Assembly (NCBI GenBank): GCA_023404705.1
Contig: JAEYAU010000141.1
Location: 1 to 7,754 of the forward strand
Origin: Pseudomonadota bacterium
GTDB taxonomy: Bacteria; Pseudomonadota; Alphaproteobacteria; Rhizobiales; Xanthobacteraceae
Direction of reading: 5' to 3'
Length of the DNA stretch: 7,754 nt
In this document: positions 1 to 5,553 of the stretch, in pieces
How the letters are laid out: every line of letters starts with the position of its first letter
Numbering within the stretch: position 1 is the stretch's first letter
Position numbers and translations under genes: made by a program
The notes under the pieces: generated by a model
What the model was told of the DNA's origin: nothing
Database searches by the model: none
What the model saw: the letters and a program-made list of their open reading frames with translations, nothing else

Positions 1-13
1 ACATTAGAGGGAC

Positions 14-38
14 TCGCGTGAGCCTCAGGCTCACGCGA
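14..38 (-). other. Intercistronic hairpin after atpA
   Basis: A perfect 11-bp inverted repeat (14-24 pairs with 28-38) with a three-base TCA loop begins 7 bases beyond the atpA stop codon (TAA at 48-46, minus strand). No run of T follows it on the minus strand, so it does not look like a full intrinsic terminator. In related bacteria the next gene is atpG in the same operon, so the hairpin more likely protects the 3' end of atpHA mRNA, or tunes the amount of alpha against gamma subunit, than ends transcription. The structure is read directly from the sequence; the role is inferred. Confidence 0.65.
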
Positions 39-45
39 AAACTTG

Positions 46-1575
46 TTAAGCGAAAGTCTTGGCGTAGGTGTCGACCACGGTCTTGAGCTTGGCCGCGGTG
101 GCATCGTCGAGATCGCGCGTGGTGCGGATCGACTCGAGGATGTCGTTGTTCTTGGTGCGGACCAGCGACAGGAGGCCGTCCTCGAAGGCGCGCACGCGCG
201 CCACCGGGATCGGGTCCAGATAACCGTTCACGCCGGCATAGATCACCACGACCTGCTCTTCCATCTTCAGCGGCGAGAACTGCGGCTGCTTCAGGAGCTC
301 GGTCAGGCGCGCGCCGCGGTTGAGCAGGCGCTGGGTGGTGGCGTCGAGGTCCGAGCCGAACTGCGCGAAGGCCGCCATCTCGCGATACTGGGCGAGCTCG
401 CCCTTGATGCGTCCCGCGACCTTCTTCATCGCCTTGGTCTGCGCGGCCGAGCCGACGCGCGACACCGAGAGGCCGACGTTCACGGCCGGGCGGATGCCCT
501 GGTAGAACAGGTCGGTCTCGAGGAAGATCTGGCCGTCCGTGATCGAGATCACGTTGGTCGGAATGTAGGCCGACACGTCGTTCGCCTGCGTCTCGATGAC
601 CGGCAGCGCGGTGAGCGAGCCGGCCTTGTTCTCGTCGTTCATCTTCGCGGCGCGCTCGAGCAGGCGCGAGTGGAGGTAGAACACGTCGCCCGGATAAGCT
701 TCGCGGCCCGGCGGGCGGCGCAGCAGCAGCGACATCTGGCGGTAGGCGACGGCCTGCTTCGACAGGTCGTCGTAGAAGATCACCGCGTGCATGCCATTGT
801 CGCGGAAGTACTCGCCCATGGTGCAGCCCGCGAACGGCGCGAGGAACTGCATCGGCGCCGGATCCGAGGCGGTGGCCGCGACCACGATGGAGTATTCCAT
901 CGCGCCCTGCTCCTCGAGCGCCTTCACGAACTGCGCGACCGTCGAGCGCTTCTGGCCCACCGCGACGTAGACGCAGTAGAGCTTGATCTTCTCGTCGTTC
1001 GACTGGTTGAGCGGCTTCTGATTGAGGATCGTGTCGAGGATGATCGCGGTCTTGCCGGTCTGGCGGTCGCCGATCACCAGCTCGCGCTGGCCGCGGCCGA
1101 TCGGGATCAGCGAGTCGATCGCCTTCAGGCCCGTCGCCATCGGCTCGTGCACCGACTTGCGCGGGATGATGCCGGGCGCCTTCACGTCGACGCGCTTGCG
1201 CTCCTGAGCCTGGATCGGGCCCTTGCCGTCGATCGGGTTGCCGAGCGCATCGACCACGCGGCCGAGCAGGCCCTTGCCGACCGGCACGTCCACGATCGCG
1301 CGGGTGCGCTTGACGGTCTGGCCTTCCTTGATGGCGCGGTCGTCGCCGAAGATCACGACGCCGACATTGTCGGTTTCGAGGTTCAGCGCCATGCCGCGGA
1401 TGCCGTTCTCGAACTCGACCATCTCGCCGGCCTGGACGTTGTCGAGGCCGTAGACGCGGGCGATACCGTCACCGACGGAGAGCACCTGGCCGACCTCGGA
1501 GACCTCGGCCTCCTGGCCAAAATTCTTGATCTGCTCCTTGAGGATCGCGGAGATTTCGGCGGCGCGGATGTCCAT
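46..1575 (-). CDS. atpA: F1 ATP synthase subunit alpha
   Basis: The 509-residue product is the alpha subunit of F1Fo ATP synthase. Three copies alternate with beta in the F1 head on the cytoplasmic face of the inner membrane; alpha binds a non-catalytic nucleotide and lends an arginine to the catalytic site on beta. Visible are the N-terminal beta-barrel (about 25-95), the Walker A loop GDRQTGKT (169-176), the alpha/beta signature PAVNVGLSVS (363-372) and the arginine finger in VSRVGS (R373). Length is normal for the family and the frame is intact to the C-terminal AKTFA. The ATG is preceded by AAAGAGG about 8 bases upstream and shares its A with the TGA stop of atpH, so the two are probably translationally coupled. 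The protein closely resembles remembered Bradyrhizobium and Rhodopseudomonas AtpA. Confidence 0.98.
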   Translation of the reverse strand: MDIRAAEISAILKEQIKNFGQEAEVSEVGQVLSVGDGIARVYGLDNVQAGEMVEFENGIRGMALNLETDNVGVVIFGDDRAIKEGQTVKRTRAIVDVPVGKGLLGRVVDALGNPIDGKGPIQAQERKRVDVKAPGIIPRKSVHEPMATGLKAIDSLIPIGRGQRELVIGDRQTGKTAIILDTILNQKPLNQSNDEKIKLYCVYVAVGQKRSTVAQFVKALEEQGAMEYSIVVAATASDPAPMQFLAPFAGCTMGEYFRDNGMHAVIFYDDLSKQAVAYRQMSLLLRRPPGREAYPGDVFYLHSRLLERAAKMNDENKAGSLTALPVIETQANDVSAYIPTNVISITDGQIFLETDLFYQGIRPAVNVGLSVSRVGSAAQTKAMKKVAGRIKGELAQYREMAAFAQFGSDLDATTQRLLNRGARLTELLKQPQFSPLKMEEQVVVIYAGVNGYLDPIPVARVRAFEDGLLSLVRTKNNDILESIRTTRDLDDATAAKLKTVVDTYAKTFA

Positions 1576-2135
1576 CAGGAGACCTCTTTCATCGCGTGCT
1601 TGATAGAGTTGAGCTTGGTGCGGAGCGACGCATCGATCATGCGGGAGCCGAGCTTCACCACGAGCCCGCCGATGATCGCCGGATCGACATTGACGTCGAC
1701 CTGCACGTCCTTACCGGTCACCGATTTGAGGGCGTCCTTGATGGACGCGAGATGCTGGTCGTTGAGCTGCTCGGCCACCGTGACCTCGGCCGTGATCTCG
1801 CCCTTGTGCTTGGCGACCAGGGCGCGGAAGCCGGCGATCATCTGCTGGAGCGCGAACAGGCGGCGGTTGGACGCGACCACCTTCACGAAGTTGGCCGCGG
1901 TTCCGCCGATGCCCGCCTTCTCGAGCACCGCGCCCATGGCGCGGGCCTGTTCCTCGGCGCCGAACGCCGGGCTCTTCACCAGGCGCTCGAGATCGGGATT
2001 GGCGGCGATGAGGCCGTCGAGCGCGTCGAGATCGCGCTTCACGGCGTCGATGGCATTCGCTTCGGCGGCGAGCTCGAACAGAGCGGTCGCGTAGCGTCCG
2101 GCCATGCCGGAGACGATTCCGTTTTCACCTGCCAC
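1575..2135 (-). CDS. atpH: F1 ATP synthase subunit delta, GTG start
   Basis: The 186-residue product is subunit delta (OSCP family), which joins the top of the F1 alpha3-beta3 head to the peripheral b stalk. The N-terminal helical domain starts with GRYATALFEL (13-22), and the C-terminal signature lies around VDPAIIGGLVVKLGSRMID (150-168). I chose a GTG start at 2135-2133 because the residues before GRYATALFEL (VAGENGIVSGMA) then match the length and pattern of rhizobial AtpH N-termini, such as the remembered MAAEDTSVSGVS. A longer reading to 2207 adds 24 unfamiliar residues, and the ATG at 2105 would cut off conserved sequence. No strong ribosome site sits at the usual spacing; a purine stretch AGAGAAAG lies about 17 bases upstream. 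It is first in the operon and overlaps atpA by one base. Confidence 0.93.
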   Translation of the reverse strand: MAGENGIVSGMAGRYATALFELAAEANAIDAVKRDLDALDGLIAANPDLERLVKSPAFGAEEQARAMGAVLEKAGIGGTAANFVKVVASNRRLFALQQMIAGFRALVAKHKGEITAEVTVAEQLNDQHLASIKDALKSVTGKDVQVDVNVDPAIIGGLVVKLGSRMIDASLRTKLNSIKHAMKEVS

Positions 2136-2278
2136 GGTGTTGCGTCCGGAGCTTTCTCTAATGACCACGACCAGGGCCCGGCACCGTCCCGAAGGCGCGG
2201 CGGCCAAGTCCTTGGATTACAAGCGAGACTTGACGTTGGCGGGACCGCGAGAGCCGGCGCCCCGCGAAAATCGTGGGG

Positions 2279-2307
2279 TTGCTAACACAGCCCGAACGGC
2301 GGTGCAA
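2279..2307 (-). promoter_or_regulatory. Candidate promoter of atpHA
   Basis: On the minus strand, TTGCAC (2307-2302) and TAGCAA (2284-2279) are separated by 17 bases. Each matches the sigma-70 consensus at only three of six positions, so this is weak. Initiation would fall near 2272, giving a leader of roughly 135 bases before the atpH GTG. A small hairpin at 2260-2278 (arms CCCC-CG and CG-GGGG around an ATTTT loop) would sit at or next to the 5' end of the RNA. Promoters of this kind are often poor matches in alphaproteobacteria, so absence of consensus is not decisive. Confidence 0.3.
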
Positions 2308-2400
2308 CAGAACCGGGCAATTAGCGTAGCGGCAGATACGCATGGATAAGAGGCGATTCGACGCATGCATGGTCTGTCGTGCCGGTCAGGCTGGCGGACA

Positions 2401-2454
2401 CTTCGCCGGCGCACAGGCGCAAGGTGATTTCCCGGCGAAGAAATACCTTCACCT
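2401..2454 (-). other. Two mutually exclusive hairpins
   Basis: Hairpin A pairs 2401-2409 (CTTCGCCGG) with 2432-2440 (CCGGCGAAG), nine perfect base pairs. Hairpin B pairs 2422-2431 with 2440-2444 plus 2450-2454, ten pairs interrupted by a five-base bulge, and puts 2432-2439 in its loop. The 3' arm of A (plus-strand sense) is thus the loop of B, so the two cannot form together. This is the layout of an attenuator-like switch, but no terminator T-run, ligand-binding aptamer or leader peptide was recognised, so the role is open. Confidence 0.45.
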
Positions 2455-2487
2455 CCGCGACGCATCTGCGCCCGGAGCTTTATCGCA

Positions 2488-2772
2488 GCTCCCAGAGGGA
2501 GCGGAGCGCCGAGAAGGCGCGGCCCGCTTGCGAGGCGAGCCAGAGGTCGGGCGTTAGCCCGACCCGAGGCAACGCTTGCGAGGCGTTGCCGCGGGCTCCT
2601 TGCGATCGGAGACCCGCGCGCCTCTCGGCGCTCCACTGCGGTTCCCGGTCTCTGTGCCCCCGTTAGGGCGGCCCATGACCGTCACGGTCTCGAAGCAGCG
2701 CTTCTGTGACGATCCCCTGAGAGGATCTCGTCACGCCTAGCAGGCTCCCTGCGCCCCGAGCGTTGTCTCGGA
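2488..2772 (-). other. Run of about thirteen adjacent hairpins; possible structured RNA
   Basis: Nearly every base in this 285-bp stretch belongs to a stem-loop. Pairings seen are 2488-2493/2497-2502, 2506-2510/2516-2520, 2521-2527/2535-2541 (one wobble on the minus strand), 2545-2552/2557-2564, 2568-2575/2583-2590, 2590-2599/2608-2618 (one bulge), 2618-2622/2627-2631, 2656-2659/2666-2669, 2677-2681/2685-2689, 2692-2696/2700-2704, 2706-2715/2723-2734 (two-base bulge), 2740-2744/2748-2752 and 2754-2760/2766-2772. On the minus strand the 2618-2631 hairpin has a GAGA (GNRA-type) tetraloop, and the wobble pairs also favour that strand. A promoter candidate at 2884-2911 points into it. Four- to five-pair stems arise easily in such GC-rich DNA; the eight- to ten-pair stems and their tight packing are the stronger signal. 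I do not recognise RNase P RNA, tmRNA, SRP RNA or 6S RNA in it. Confidence 0.5.
2503..2634. repeat. Inverted-repeat-bounded, REPIN-like element
   Basis: The plus-strand segment 2503-2521 (GGAGCGCCGAGAAGGCGCG) reappears inverted at 2617-2634 with a single base missing. Between the arms lie four hairpins. Two of them share a perfect 13-base direct repeat, CGCTTGCGAGGCG, at 2525-2537 and 2573-2585. Three of them (2521-2541, 2568-2590, 2590-2618) have loops that read ...TCGCAA on the minus strand, directly before the descending arm. Nested palindromes inside an inverted frame with no coding capacity resemble REP doublets (REPINs) or short non-autonomous repeats in bacterial intergenic DNA. No target-site duplication was identified, and only one copy is in the window. 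Confidence 0.5.
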
Positions 2773-2883
2773 GTGGCTGTTCTTCGAACCGCCCCGGGCC
2801 GGCTGCCAGCCTGGCCGGAGGACCGCGCCCCTGCTCTCGTCTCGGCGGCACCGGTGACGCCCCTCGTGAGCAGGAACGAGGCG

Positions 2884-2911
2884 AGTATGCACGTCTTTCG
2901 GAAAAACGCAA
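2884..2911 (-). promoter_or_regulatory. Candidate sigma-70 promoter into the palindrome region
   Basis: On the minus strand, TTGCGT (2911-2906) and CATACT (2889-2884) are spaced by 16 bases. The -10 matches TATAAT at four of six positions, and an AT-rich stretch just upstream (2915-2932, with T5 and A4 runs) could act as an UP element. Initiation would fall near 2876, so the RNA would open with a CCTGCTC arm (2875-2869) that can pair with GAGCAGG at 2838-2832. The AT-rich patch also follows the stop of the 87-residue gene by only a few bases and may contribute to weak termination there (CGGC/GCCG at 2951-2937 followed by GGTTTTTC). Confidence 0.4.
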
Positions 2912-2954
2912 GAGGATATTTTGAAAAACCGAAATCACGGCACGCTCCGCCGCG

Positions 2955-3218
2955 TCACCGGCTCATCCGATTGCGCCGCGCGAGCCAGCACAGGAGCATG
3001 CCCACGGCTCCGCTGAGCAGTGAGCCGATCATGGCCGGAGCCATGCGGCCGCTGAGCGGGCTGGGCTCGTCCGCCGGGCTGATGCCGGTGTCGATGAGCA
3101 GGCCGAGCGTGCAGAAGGCCGGCAGCAGCAGCAGGATGCCGACCACCGTCAGCAAGGCGGCCGGCGCGCGGCGTGGCGGCCTCGGCCAGTCCGAGAGATC
3201 GTCGCGCGATGTGCTCAT
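2955..3218 (-). CDS. Small two-helix membrane protein, downstream paralogue
   Basis: I do not recognise a named family. The 87-residue product begins MSTSRDDLSDWPRPPRR, a polar N-terminus, followed by a membrane segment at about 20-42 containing GILLLLPAFCTL (27-38), a short loop rich in Asp, Glu, Pro and Ser, a second membrane segment at about 60-80, and a basic end, RRNRMSR. The ATG at 3218-3216 overlaps the stop of the upstream gene in an ATGA junction and has no ribosome site of its own, so translation probably depends on the upstream gene. Placement of the LLLP motif, the helix spacing and the basic tail match the neighbouring 95-residue protein, pointing to tandem duplication. A longer reading in this frame, to 3521, would be antisense-like overlap with the neighbour and is not supported. 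Confidence 0.72.
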   Translation of the reverse strand: MSTSRDDLSDWPRPPRRAPAALLTVVGILLLLPAFCTLGLLIDTGISPADEPSPLSGRMAPAMIGSLLSGAVGMLLCWLARRNRMSR

Positions 3219-3502
3219 GCGGCCGGGCTCATGCGCAGGCACCTCAAGCCTGGGCGGCGCGCGCGGCGGCGCGCCGCGCGGATCATCAGGGCGCCGCCGA
3301 GGGAGATCAGGAAGGACAGTGCCCACACCGTCACCATGATCGCGGCCATCGGCTCGTCGAAGGAGAGCCAGTTGCCCTCCGCGATGAAACCGATGATGAA
3401 CGCGAGCGCCCAGACGCCGGGCAGCAGCAGGATGATGCCGGCCAACATCAGCGTGACGGTGGTGCCACGACCCGCGGGCATCTGAACGGACGAGTTGTTC
3501 AT
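3215..3502 (-). CDS. Small two-helix membrane protein, upstream paralogue
   Basis: The 95-residue product has a membrane segment at about 15-42 with GIILLLPGVWAL (22-33), a short acidic loop (GNWLSFDEP, 43-51), a second membrane segment at about 52-74 and a strongly basic tail (RAARRRARR, 75-83). By the positive-inside rule the tail should be cytoplasmic. No family is recognised; function unknown. The start is supported by GGAAGG eight bases upstream of the ATG at 3502-3500. It is the first of a coupled pair and shares motif and layout with the 87-residue downstream protein. Two small partner membrane proteins of this kind could form a hetero-oligomer, but nothing in the sequence proves it. 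Confidence 0.78.
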   Translation of the reverse strand: MNNSSVQMPAGRGTTVTLMLAGIILLLPGVWALAFIIGFIAEGNWLSFDEPMAAIMVTVWALSFLISLGGALMIRAARRRARRPGLRCLRMSPAA

Positions 3503-3545
3503 ATCGCGCCTTCCGCAACACGCGGCCTGACCTGAGTGAGCGCCA

Positions 3546-3563
3546 GGCCCGCAGAGGCGGGCC
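3546..3563. terminator. GC-rich hairpin between PLD gene and small membrane genes
   Basis: GGCCCGC (3546-3552) pairs perfectly with GCGGGCC (3557-3563) around an AGAG loop. It lies 44 bases before the start of the 95-residue gene and about 100 bases after the PLD-like gene on the minus strand. There is no T-run, so it may be a weak or factor-assisted terminator or an mRNA-stabilising structure. I saw no clear promoter in 3503-3659, so the small membrane genes may depend partly on read-through. Confidence 0.35.
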
Positions 3564-3659
3564 GCGCGTCAGACCTTGGTCGTTTCAGGCGCGGTGCCGG
3601 TTCAGCGGATCGCATGGCCGCGGCGAGCGGAGCGAAGGGATGAAGCTTGCTTGCGCGGC

Positions 3660-5474
3660 TTACGGCTTCGCGAAGCCGTCCATGGTCGTGAAGATGCCGA
3701 GGCGCTTCTGGCGCAACGTGCCGGGCTTGTACTTCTTCAGCCAGCTGTCGTTCTCGGCGAGGAACAAGGTCTGCTCGTCCTGCTTGCGCTTCTCGTCCTC
3801 GCTCAGCACGCGCTCCGTCGCCTCCTGCACGGAGCGGAAGTAGTAGTGATAGAAGAGGCGATTGAATTCGGTGAAGTAGATATCGGCCACGCGCTGGTCG
3901 CCGCGGATGACCAGCATGTTCTCGTCATTGTCGTTGGTCGAGGCCTTGCTGAAATTGGCCGAGCCCGTCACCACGATCGGATTCTTGCTGAGCGGATCGG
4001 CGAGCAGGAATTTCGAGTGGATGTAGCTCACATGGTTGTTGAGCTGCAGGAACTTGGCATTGGTCTCGCGCGCCCATTGGTAGAGCGGCTCGTCCAGGAA
4101 CGAGCCCCACGCCTTGTAGATGTTGTTGGTCGCGTTCAGCTTCACGAACGGGCCCTTGGCGCGCGGATTCGGCTTGTCCTCCTTCTCGAGCAGGAAGAAG
4201 CCAATATGGCTCTTCTTGCTGTTGTCGCTCAGCACGTTCTTGAAGGCCGCGCTGATGCCGAAGGCGAGCGTGATGCAGGAGACGTCGTCGGCCTCGTCCA
4301 CCATGGCCGCATACATGTTCAGCACGCCCGGCCCGCTGCGCGGACTGAACACCGTGGTGATGCCCTTGCCGAAGTCCTTCCAGGCCTTCGGCACCGCGTT
4401 GATGCCCTCGACGCTCTTGCGGAACGCAGCGTTCTTCTTGTTCGCGGTCGAGCGGTCGTCCTTCTCGGTGCCGCCCGGATCGTCGCTCAGCACCTCCCAA
4501 TAGTCCTTGAAGCGTGCCGCCACATTCTTGTCGCGCACCCAGTGCCCGACATTGGTCTGGCCGTGAATGCCGCCGTCCGAGACGTTGGTCGAGCCGGTCC
4601 AGACCTCGGCGGGCGCCTTCGACTTGCCCTTCAGCAGCACCATGAACTTGTTGTGCTGGATGTTGCTCTTCTTGGCCTCGCGGCGGATGACGCGCTCGCT
4701 CGGGATGCCGACGTCCTTGATCAGCGCCAGATTGTCCTGGCGCGGGAACGGCGCCTTGGCCTTCTTGGTCTTGGTCTTCTTCGTGCCGTTGTTCTTGGCA
4801 TCGACGATCAATTGCACGTCGACCTTGCGCTTGATCGCGTCGCGCAGCGCCTGAGCGACCGGCCGGTAGCGGAATTCATAGAAGCAGCAGAGCAGCGTGT
4901 CGCCCTTGCGCGCGTTGGCGATGAACTTGAGCATCGCCTCGTCGAGATCGCGGCTCAGCCACTGCCGGGCCTCCGCGGCCTTCTTCGGCGAGGTCTTGTC
5001 CAATTGACCGGGCGACTGGTTGCCGAACTTGCGCGTATAGGCCTGGCTGCTGGCAACGCCACGATTGAAGAAGATGTCATGCGCGAATGTCGAGAACAGC
5101 GGCTCGGTGCGCACCTCGATCTCGATCGGCGTCGCGCTGCGGTCGAGGTTCTTCGGTGTGCCCTTGAGGGGGTGGAAGATGTAGGTGTAGGGGCGGTCCG
5201 GCTTGCCCGTGAAGTCGTCCCACAGGAAGCTCTGCACCGGATGATCGCTGGTGCGCACCGTGGTCTTCTCGTCGGGCTCGGGAATGATCGAGGGAAAGAC
5301 CTTGAAGCCGAAGGCGAAGAACTGCTCGTTCTCGGTCGGATCGATGCGCTCGACCGCGAAGCCGAGCAGCCCCTTGGTGTTGGCGCTGCGCGGATCGATC
5401 GCGAACGAGATCGTGTTGGTGCCGCTGACCGCGAAGACCTGGTAGCCGCCCTGGACCTTGGATTTGAAGCGCAT
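3660..5474 (-). CDS. Phospholipase D superfamily phosphodiesterase, two HxK motifs
   Basis: The 604-residue product carries two PLD-type catalytic modules, which normally pair to form one active site that hydrolyses phosphodiester bonds through a phospho-histidine. Module 1 has QHNK (H274, K276) and GSTN (294-297); module 2 has HSKFLLAD (H486, K488, D493) and GSAN (504-507). Module 2 fits HxK(x)4D in full, while module 1 has Leu where Asp is expected. Residues 1-125 form an uncharacterised, probably beta-rich N-terminal domain. A Lys-rich loop (about 229-241, KNNGTKKTKTKKAK) precedes module 1. There is no signal peptide or membrane helix, so it is probably cytoplasmic, unlike membrane cardiolipin synthases. 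Substrate (lipid or nucleic acid) cannot be decided. The ATG at 5474-5472 has a G-rich stretch (GGGGGG) just upstream, and a promoter candidate ends 25 bases away. It is followed by its own hairpin region, so it may be monocistronic. Confidence 0.88.
   Translation of the reverse strand: MRFKSKVQGGYQVFAVSGTNTISFAIDPRSANTKGLLGFAVERIDPTENEQFFAFGFKVFPSIIPEPDEKTTVRTSDHPVQSFLWDDFTGKPDRPYTYIFHPLKGTPKNLDRSATPIEIEVRTEPLFSTFAHDIFFNRGVASSQAYTRKFGNQSPGQLDKTSPKKAAEARQWLSRDLDEAMLKFIANARKGDTLLCCFYEFRYRPVAQALRDAIKRKVDVQLIVDAKNNGTKKTKTKKAKAPFPRQDNLALIKDVGIPSERVIRREAKKSNIQHNKFMVLLKGKSKAPAEVWTGSTNVSDGGIHGQTNVGHWVRDKNVAARFKDYWEVLSDDPGGTEKDDRSTANKKNAAFRKSVEGINAVPKAWKDFGKGITTVFSPRSGPGVLNMYAAMVDEADDVSCITLAFGISAAFKNVLSDNSKKSHIGFFLLEKEDKPNPRAKGPFVKLNATNNIYKAWGSFLDEPLYQWARETNAKFLQLNNHVSYIHSKFLLADPLSKNPIVVTGSANFSKASTNDNDENMLVIRGDQRVADIYFTEFNRLFYHYYFRSVQEATERVLSEDEKRKQDEQTLFLAENDSWLKKYKPGTLRQKRLGIFTTMDGFAKP
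3662..3679. other. 18-bp perfect palindrome at the end of the PLD gene
   Basis: ACGGCTTCGCGAAGCCGT is fully self-complementary and spans the last codons (Gly-Phe-Ala-Lys-Pro) and the first base of the TAA stop. As RNA it could fold with a tight loop and act as a stability or termination element. As DNA it could be a dimer binding site. It may also be a coincidence of GC-rich coding sequence. Confidence 0.4.
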
Positions 5475-5498
5475 GACGCCCCCCGCGTGTTGCTCCGC

Positions 5499-5527
5499 AA
5501 TGTAGGCGTATTCGCGTTGAAAAACAA
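5499..5527 (-). promoter_or_regulatory. Candidate promoter of the PLD-like gene
   Basis: On the minus strand, TTGTTT (5527-5522) and TACATT (5504-5499) are spaced by exactly 17 bases. The -10 matches consensus at four of six positions and the -35 keeps TTG. Initiation near 5492 would leave a leader of about 18 bases, containing the G-rich ribosome-binding stretch. The 79-bp gap after the protease gene is locally AT-richer than its surroundings, which supports an independent promoter over simple read-through. Confidence 0.45.
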
Positions 5528-5553
5528 CCAGAAAGCGAGAGCGGTTGTGCGCG

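Larger units (their letters stand above)
2136..2954. other. Gene-free, palindrome-rich intergenic region
   Basis: About 820 bp lie between atpH and the small membrane protein gene ending at 2955. Open frames on both strands here read as low-complexity Arg/Pro/Ala/Gly sequence with no recognisable domain, membrane segment or good ribosome site, and I do not accept any as a gene. What it does hold is listed separately: a weak atp promoter candidate (2279-2307), a pair of competing hairpins (2401-2454), a run of hairpins (2488-2772) containing an inverted-repeat frame (2503-2634), further stem-loops at 2794-2818 and 2832-2875, and a promoter candidate in an AT-richer patch (2884-2911). In several rhizobia I recall priA beside atpH; it is not here. 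The likeliest readings are an untranslated leader, a non-coding RNA, or a palindromic repeat element. Confidence 0.7.

Noticed and set aside
43..2094. Long plus-strand open frame of 683 codons opposite atpA/atpH
   Set aside because: It is antisense to unmistakable ATP synthase genes; its Arg/Ala/Asp/His/Leu-rich composition is the usual shadow of high-GC codon use.
2217..2636. 139-codon minus-strand frame in the palindrome region
   Set aside because: Composition follows the palindromes, with no domain or ribosome site; I recall similar annotated hypothetical proteins in Bradyrhizobium that look like translated non-coding repeats.
2871..2893. Second GGAAC stress promoter in the plus strand near 2873
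   Set aside because: No CGTT at 16-17 bases, and no plus-strand gene follows.
2488..2900. RNase P RNA, tmRNA, SRP RNA or 6S RNA
   Set aside because: None of the conserved cores I know (RNase P GAGGAAAGTCC, SRP GGAAGGAAGCAGCC, a tmRNA Ala-acceptor or tag frame) was found on either strand. A T-loop-like TTCGAA at 2785-2790 lacks a matching T stem.
2663..2938. 91-codon minus-strand frame starting MISVFQNILL
   Set aside because: Its first codons cover the promoter candidate and the rest reads through hairpins; no family is recognised.
3260..3280. 8-bp palindrome with GGCGC loop
   Set aside because: It falls in the Arg-rich tail codons of the 95-residue protein and is explained by CGC/GCG codon use.
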